From CAVVNC01 sp963750015 (GTDB taxonomy: Bacteria; Desulfobacterota; Syntrophorhabdia; Syntrophorhabdales; WCHB1-27), in the NCBI GenBank assembly GCA_963750015.1, contig CAVVPU010000024.1:1-7958 (forward strand): a stretch of DNA of 7,958 nt, in the 5' to 3' direction. Below are positions 5,199-7,958 of this stretch, in pieces (the first letter of the stretch is position 1; every line of letters starts with the position of its first letter). The position numbers were made by a program, and so were the translations under genes. The notes under the pieces were generated by a model. That model saw only the letters and a program-made list of their open reading frames with translations. It did not search any database and was not told the DNA's origin.

Positions 5199-5610
5199 GA
5201 TCACCCACATCGAACTTCAGACCAGGGACGAGCTTCTACCATTTCTCGCCCAGTTCGGGTACAGGGTGGACGACTACTGGCCCATCCATAGTGTGGAAGA
5301 CCTTGTAGGATATCTCACCACGAAGCGCCTCACCTATCGCTTTCTTGATCGTCTCGTGCTCCAGCGCATCTGCTACCCTGAGGCTTTTTACGGAAGCTCG
5401 GGCAATGCCGCCCATTTGAGCGCCCTCAGACAGATAAGGGGCGAGCTGGCCCGCCTTGCCCGGGAGATACACAGCTTGGACCCCAGATACCCCTCCGACG
5501 TCTTGCGCATGTCGGACCAGCAGTGTTACGCGTGCATGGCCCTTCTTTACAGCCAGAGGCTTAAGCAGCTCACGGCATCGAGAAGCCGCCAAACGGGAGC
5601 CCCCACCTAA
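5191..5610 (+). pseudogene. C-terminal part of the interrupted exported protein, with HExxH motif
   Basis: Reading frame +1 relative to the upstream part gives 139 residues up to the stop at 5608-5610. They begin with Ile and then His-Glu-Ile-Thr-His (5194-5208), an HExxH motif of the kind that binds catalytic zinc in metallopeptidases. The rest is helix-rich and includes Glu-Leu-Gln-Thr-Arg-Asp-Glu directly after the motif. There is no start codon with a ribosome-binding site in this frame close upstream, and the first usable ATG/GTG/TTG codons inside it would drop the motif. It is therefore unlikely to be translated as a separate gene. The interpretation as part of the gene starting at 4512 is strong; the peptidase role is weak, since HExxH also arises by chance and no third ligand is certain. 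Confidence 0.6.
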
Positions 5611-5646
5611 AAGCACCGGGGACCGGCTGCCCCCCAGAGATTTCCC

Positions 5647-5676
5647 TTGACATTCTGTTATACTTCGTTTTAGTCT
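5647..5676 (+). promoter_or_regulatory. Sigma70-type promoter for the PEP-CTERM-like gene
   Basis: A perfect -35 TTGACA lies at 5647-5652. With an 18-bp spacer, TAGTCT (5671-5676) matches the -10 consensus at four of six positions. Transcription would start near 5683 and give a leader of about 100 nt before the ATG at 5783. A TATACT at 5659-5664 is too close to the -35 to serve as its -10. Confidence 0.5.
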
Positions 5677-5708
5677 AGATTCGTACCACATTACTTTGTG
5701 ACGTAGGT

Positions 5709-5750
5709 AGGGCAGGGACGGGCCGCAAGGTCGCGAGTCGGTGCTGCCCT
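5709..5750 (+). promoter_or_regulatory. Structured 5' leader hairpin with GNRA tetraloop
   Basis: AGGGCAG (5709-5715) pairs with CTGCCCT (5744-5750), GAC (5717-5719) with GTC (5737-5739), and GGCC (5721-5724) with GGTC (5729-5732, one G-T wobble) around a GCAA tetraloop. It sits between the predicted transcription start and the ribosome-binding site AGGGGG (5769-5774). It does not show the conserved bases of the cyclic-di-GMP riboswitches. It may be a leader stabiliser, a protein-binding site or an undescribed element. Confidence 0.35.
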
Positions 5751-5782
5751 TGCAGGTAACGAACCATCAGGGGGTCGATGGA

Positions 5783-6478
5783 ATGAAAAGAATCGTCTGG
5801 TGCCTGGCTTTTGTTGCCGCGACAATGGTCGCGGGTTCATTCGTTGCGCGTGCCGACACGGTTTATAATTTCGGGTCGCCCAATCAAATGGGCGGAGCCG
5901 CAATCAGCCCCCCCTTCGGGCCCAGCGTAGCTCAAAGCTTCAGCGTAGCTCAAAGCTTCAGCTTCGCGGGAACGGGAACGACCCAATTCAACGAGATCAC
6001 CTTCTGGGCCTTTGCCATACCGAGAGGCGGCTTCCGTTCCGATACCGTCAATTACTCGATCTACACCGGCAGCAGTGGCGTGCCGGGAATTCTCAGCGAT
6101 TCGGGCATGAATGTAAACGTCAGCGAGACGTCGAAGACGTTGAGTTACGTGGTAAGCGGCTCGACCACCCCCACGCTCGTGCCTGAATATGAGGTCACCT
6201 TCGATATCCCCACCTTCACGGCCACGGACGGCACGACCTATTGGCTGGCCCTCAATATGAGGGGCGGATTGTATGTCGACTGGGAGACATCGAACGCGAC
6301 GGCCGATCCGGGCTTGACCATCGGCTCTTCAATTCAGTCGACCGCAGTGGCCACATGGCAACCTACGTCAAATACTTACGCCTTCGAGCTTGTGGAGACG
6401 CCTCTTCCCAGCGCCGTGCTCTTTTTCGCGCCGGGCCTCACAGGACTAGCCTTCCTGAGAAAAAGGCTCAAGGGATAG
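5783..6478 (+). CDS. Exported protein with PEP-CTERM-like C-terminal sorting signal
   Basis: Translated from ATG 5783, the product has 231 residues. AGGGGG (5769-5774) ends 8 nt upstream, and a typical signal peptide starts at once (Met-Lys-Arg-Ile-Val-Trp), with a cleavage site after Ala-Arg-Ala at about residue 24. A longer start at 5741 would place 14 polar residues before the signal and is less likely. The mature part is rich in Thr, Ser, Gly and aromatic residues, as in an extracellular beta-sandwich. The C-terminus has the PEP-CTERM plan: Thr-Pro-Leu-Pro-Ser, a hydrophobic segment ending in Gly-Leu-Thr-Gly-Leu-Ala-Phe, then Arg-Lys-Arg-Leu-Lys-Gly. The Pro-Leu-Pro form in place of Pro-Glu-Pro is a known variant in deltaproteobacteria. 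Such proteins are recognised by an exosortase, cleaved and delivered to the cell surface or extracellular polysaccharide. No exosortase is in the window. An in-frame 18-bp duplication lies near the N-terminus. The ligand or structural role is unknown. Confidence 0.75.
   Translation: MKRIVWCLAFVAATMVAGSFVARADTVYNFGSPNQMGGAAISPPFGPSVAQSFSVAQSFSFAGTGTTQFNEITFWAFAIPRGGFRSDTVNYSIYTGSSGVPGILSDSGMNVNVSETSKTLSYVVSGSTTPTLVPEYEVTFDIPTFTATDGTTYWLALNMRGGLYVDWETSNATADPGLTIGSSIQSTAVATWQPTSNTYAFELVETPLPSAVLFFAPGLTGLAFLRKRLKG
5923..5958 (+). repeat. 18-bp tandem duplication inside the PEP-CTERM-like gene
   Basis: CAGCGTAGCTCAAAGCTT occurs twice without a gap (5923-5940 and 5941-5958), followed by the first bases of a third copy (CAGC). 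It is in frame and repeats the hexapeptide Ser-Val-Ala-Gln-Ser-Phe. The copies are identical, which points to a recent slippage event. Confidence 0.9.
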
Positions 6479-6497
6479 ATAGGCGATAGATAGCTCA

Positions 6498-6528
6498 AAA
6501 GGCCGCACGCCTTTCGCGTGGGCCCTTT
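6498..6528. terminator. Bidirectional terminator between convergent genes
   Basis: AAAGG...CACGC (6498-6510) pairs with GCGTG...CCTTT (6516-6528) with two mismatches and a CTTTC loop. The plus strand ends in CCCTTTGTC and the minus strand in GGCCTTTTGAG. It lies 19 bp after the stop of the PEP-CTERM-like gene and 34 bp after the stop of the convergent ogt gene, so it can serve both. Confidence 0.7.
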
Positions 6529-6562
6529 GTCATTGTAAGGCCTTCTTCGTGACACTTTAACT

Positions 6563-7114
6563 TCACCTTTGCATCATGGCCCCGAGGGCCGCGTGCGACC
6601 CCGATGGGCCATCGCTCAGCTTCACCCCCTCTATCCGGAGCAGCTCCGCCTTCCTCTCAAGGCCGCCCGCGTATCCGGTGAGGCGCCCGTCAAATCCTAC
6701 GACCCTGTGGCAGGGGATCAGTATGGAGATCGGGTTATGACCGACCGCGTTTCCCACTGCCTGGGCCGACACAGCCGGCTTTCCTTGACCTTCTCCCAGG
6801 CGGGCCGCGATCCGGCCATAGGTGAGGACCTCACCTTTCGGGATCTCCGTGAGAATAGCCCATACTTTGATCCGAAAGGGAGAGCCCACCGGCTTAAGGG
6901 GTATATCCGGCCCCACACCATTCCCTGAGAAATAGCCCAGGAGATACCTGCGTAACTCCTCGAAAACCGGATAATCGGGCATAACTCTCCAATCGGTCCG
7001 CCCAGCCGGGTAGTATTTCTGGCCGACGAACCAGAGGCCCGTCAGGGCAGCGTCGGCTGCGGCGGCGGTCATCTCCCCCAGTGGGGTGTTTATGGCGCAT
7101 GTGAAAGTGGTCAT
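6563..7114 (-). CDS. ogt: Methylated-DNA--protein-cysteine S-methyltransferase (Ogt type)
   Basis: The product is a 183-residue single-turnover DNA repair protein that transfers the alkyl group from O6-alkylguanine (or O4-alkylthymine) to its own cysteine. The active site is Ile-Pro-Cys135-His-Arg-Val-Val, preceded by Gly-Asn-Ala-Val-Gly-His-Asn-Pro-Ile-Ser (121-130) with helix-cap Asn122. Tyr99 (Leu-Thr-Tyr-Gly) is the usual DNA-binding tyrosine, and Leu145-Thr-Gly-Tyr-Ala-Gly-Gly closes the pocket. At the place of the arginine finger of human AGT (Ala-Arg-Ala-Val-Gly) this protein has Gln118 (Ala-Gln-Ala-Val-Gly), a variant also seen in other bacterial members. ATG 7114 is chosen because GAAGGAGG lies 7 nt upstream. 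A longer frame reaches 7246 but would overlap the alkA end and add 44 residues that do not fit the family. It follows alkA by 17 bp, so the two form an operon. Confidence 0.93.
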   Translation of the reverse strand: MTTFTCAINTPLGEMTAAAADAALTGLWFVGQKYYPAGRTDWRVMPDYPVFEELRRYLLGYFSGNGVGPDIPLKPVGSPFRIKVWAILTEIPKGEVLTYGRIAARLGEGQGKPAVSAQAVGNAVGHNPISILIPCHRVVGFDGRLTGYAGGLERKAELLRIEGVKLSDGPSGSHAALGAMMQR

Positions 7115-7121
7115 GGGTATG

Positions 7122-7129
7122 CCTCCTTC
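7122..7129 (-). promoter_or_regulatory. Ribosome-binding site deciding the ogt start
   Basis: On the minus strand GAAGGAGG (7129-7122) lies 7 nt before ATG 7114 and just after the alkA stop at 7132. This is a near-perfect site and supports translation of ogt in close succession with alkA. Confidence 0.7.
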
Positions 7130-7131
7130 CT

Positions 7132-7958
7132 TCATCCCGGTGCTTCCTGCCGCGCCCCAACCCCAGGGTAGGGGGCATCGCTTTTCTCTCTTCTTGCTAA
7201 TGATCTCCACAGCAGGATGGTCGCGTACGACCTCCAGGGGCTCCATTGGGATGAGAGGGTCATTATCTCCTTGGGCTTAAGGCCGCCCAAGGCCTTTCTC
7301 ACGCCGTAATCGGTCCGGGGAAACGAGTCCGGCCAGCCGAGGGCCCGCATGGCGATACACTCGATGGTCCAGGGGCCGAACCCCGGAAGAGCGCGCAGCT
7401 TCTCCATCTCGGCCATCGGGTCGGCCCCGTGGGAAAAGGAGATCCTCTTCTCCCTCAAGGCCGATGCCAGAGCGAGGATCGAGCGGGCCCTCGATCCGAT
7501 TATGCCCAGGGGCCCCAAATGTTCCTCGACGGGCTCCGGAAGTTCGCAGATCTCTTCAGGTTCAGGGAAGGCCAGGGAGACCCCGGAATAGGGCGTTTCG
7601 ATCCTTCGGCCGAAAGCTTGCGCCATTCTCCCTGCCAGGGTGGATGCGGCCCTGATTGTCACCTGCTGTCCCAAGATCGTCCTGACTGAGGTCTCGAAAG
7701 GGTCGAAGGCACCCGGCAGACGTATCCCCCGCACCAGGAGATCGGGTCCGAGGCCCTCTGATGCGGCCAGTTTCTCATATACCTTCTCAGGATCGCAGTT
7801 AATGTCGAAAAGAAACCTTACCTTCTGGAGCGCAATCGACAGGACAGGCAGAAGGCTTGGAGCAATGGTCACCGAGAGGGAATTGGCTTTCGGCCTTATC
7901 CCTACCGAGATCCACCCGTCATATATCTTCTCGCCCTTCCTTATCGTCGCGGTCCGGA
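7132..7958 (-). CDS. alkA: DNA-3-methyladenine glycosylase II, AlkA type (5' end outside window)
   Basis: The frame is open to the window edge, so the N-terminus is missing; 274 residues are visible. The first 40 or so (through Asp-Gly-Trp-Ile-Ser-Val and Val-Thr-Ile-Ala-Pro-Ser-Leu-Leu-Pro-Val-Leu) are the end of the AlkA N-terminal domain. The HhH-GPD glycosylase domain follows. Phe-Glu-Thr-Ser-Val-Arg-Thr-Ile-Leu-Gly-Gln-Gln-Val is the family's helix signature. The helix-hairpin-helix is Leu-Pro-Gly-Phe-Gly-Pro-Trp-Thr. The catalytic aspartate is in Pro-Arg-Thr-Asp-Tyr-Gly-Val-Arg-Lys-Ala. The enzyme cuts the N-glycosidic bond of 3-methyladenine and other alkylated bases to start base excision repair. 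The GTG at 7872 is internal, because conserved sequence continues upstream of it. In many bacteria this module is fused behind Ada-type zinc and AraC-type HTH domains; whether that is so here cannot be seen. The gene forms an operon with ogt. Confidence 0.92.
   Translation of the reverse strand, partial: RTATIRKGEKIYDGWISVGIRPKANSLSVTIAPSLLPVLSIALQKVRFLFDINCDPEKVYEKLAASEGLGPDLLVRGIRLPGAFDPFETSVRTILGQQVTIRAASTLAGRMAQAFGRRIETPYSGVSLAFPEPEEICELPEPVEEHLGPLGIIGSRARSILALASALREKRISFSHGADPMAEMEKLRALPGFGPWTIECIAMRALGWPDSFPRTDYGVRKALGGLKPKEIMTLSSQWSPWRSYATILLWRSLARREKSDAPYPGVGARQEAPG

Noticed and set aside
5683..5782. Cyclic-di-GMP riboswitch
   Set aside because: The leader has a GNRA loop, but the conserved GGCAAACC and GACGCAAAGCC segments of class I and the class II core are absent.
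7115..7246. N-terminal extension of Ogt to a start at 7246
   Set aside because: It would overlap the alkA reading frame by over 100 bp, and a near-perfect ribosome-binding site precedes ATG 7114.

Overview
The window (about 58% G+C by eye) looks like chromosomal DNA of an anaerobic deltaproteobacterium (Desulfobacterota; the gene content is reminiscent of Syntrophorhabdus, Syntrophus and Geobacter relatives). This placement is inferred from protein style: a CHASE2 adenylate cyclase, a free periplasmic Cache protein, a metallo-beta-lactamase-fold cyclic-nucleotide phosphodiesterase-like protein and a PEP-CTERM-like exported protein. No rRNA or tRNA is present to confirm it.

Layout: 1-138 is the C-terminal tail of an unidentified Gly/Ala/Thr-rich protein (+). 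139-875 has no convincing protein gene but is packed with inverted repeats. These include a large nested hairpin (237-411), two diverged copies of a roughly 90-nt two-hairpin module (412-591) whose stems carry compensatory base changes, a hairpin followed by seven T (599-633), a 10-bp-stem hairpin (678-715) and a strong terminator (787-837). 876-1334 (-) encodes a secreted single-Cache-domain protein with a 19-bp palindrome in its promoter region. 1512-3470 (-) encodes a CHASE2-type membrane adenylate cyclase. Divergent from it, 3562-4404 (+) encodes an MBL-fold protein most like bacterial 3',5'-cyclic-nucleotide phosphodiesterases. 4512-5610 (+) is an exported protein of unknown family, split by a one-base frame change exactly at an HEITH (HExxH) motif. 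5783-6478 (+) is an exported protein with a PLP-type PEP-CTERM-like tail, preceded by a recognisable promoter and a structured leader. A bidirectional terminator (6498-6528) separates it from the convergent alkylation-repair pair alkA-ogt on the minus strand (7958-6563); alkA runs out of the window.

Functional reading: the centre is a small cAMP-signalling locus. The cyclase makes cAMP in response to an extracytoplasmic signal, the divergent phosphodiesterase-like protein could remove it, and the soluble periplasmic Cache protein beside the cyclase could be a ligand-binding partner; this last point is inference. The right end is a DNA alkylation repair operon: AlkA glycosylase excises alkylated bases and Ogt directly reverses O6-alkylguanine.

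The two items most worth a second look are the structured non-coding stretch at 139-715 and the frameshifted putative metallopeptidase at 4512-5610.
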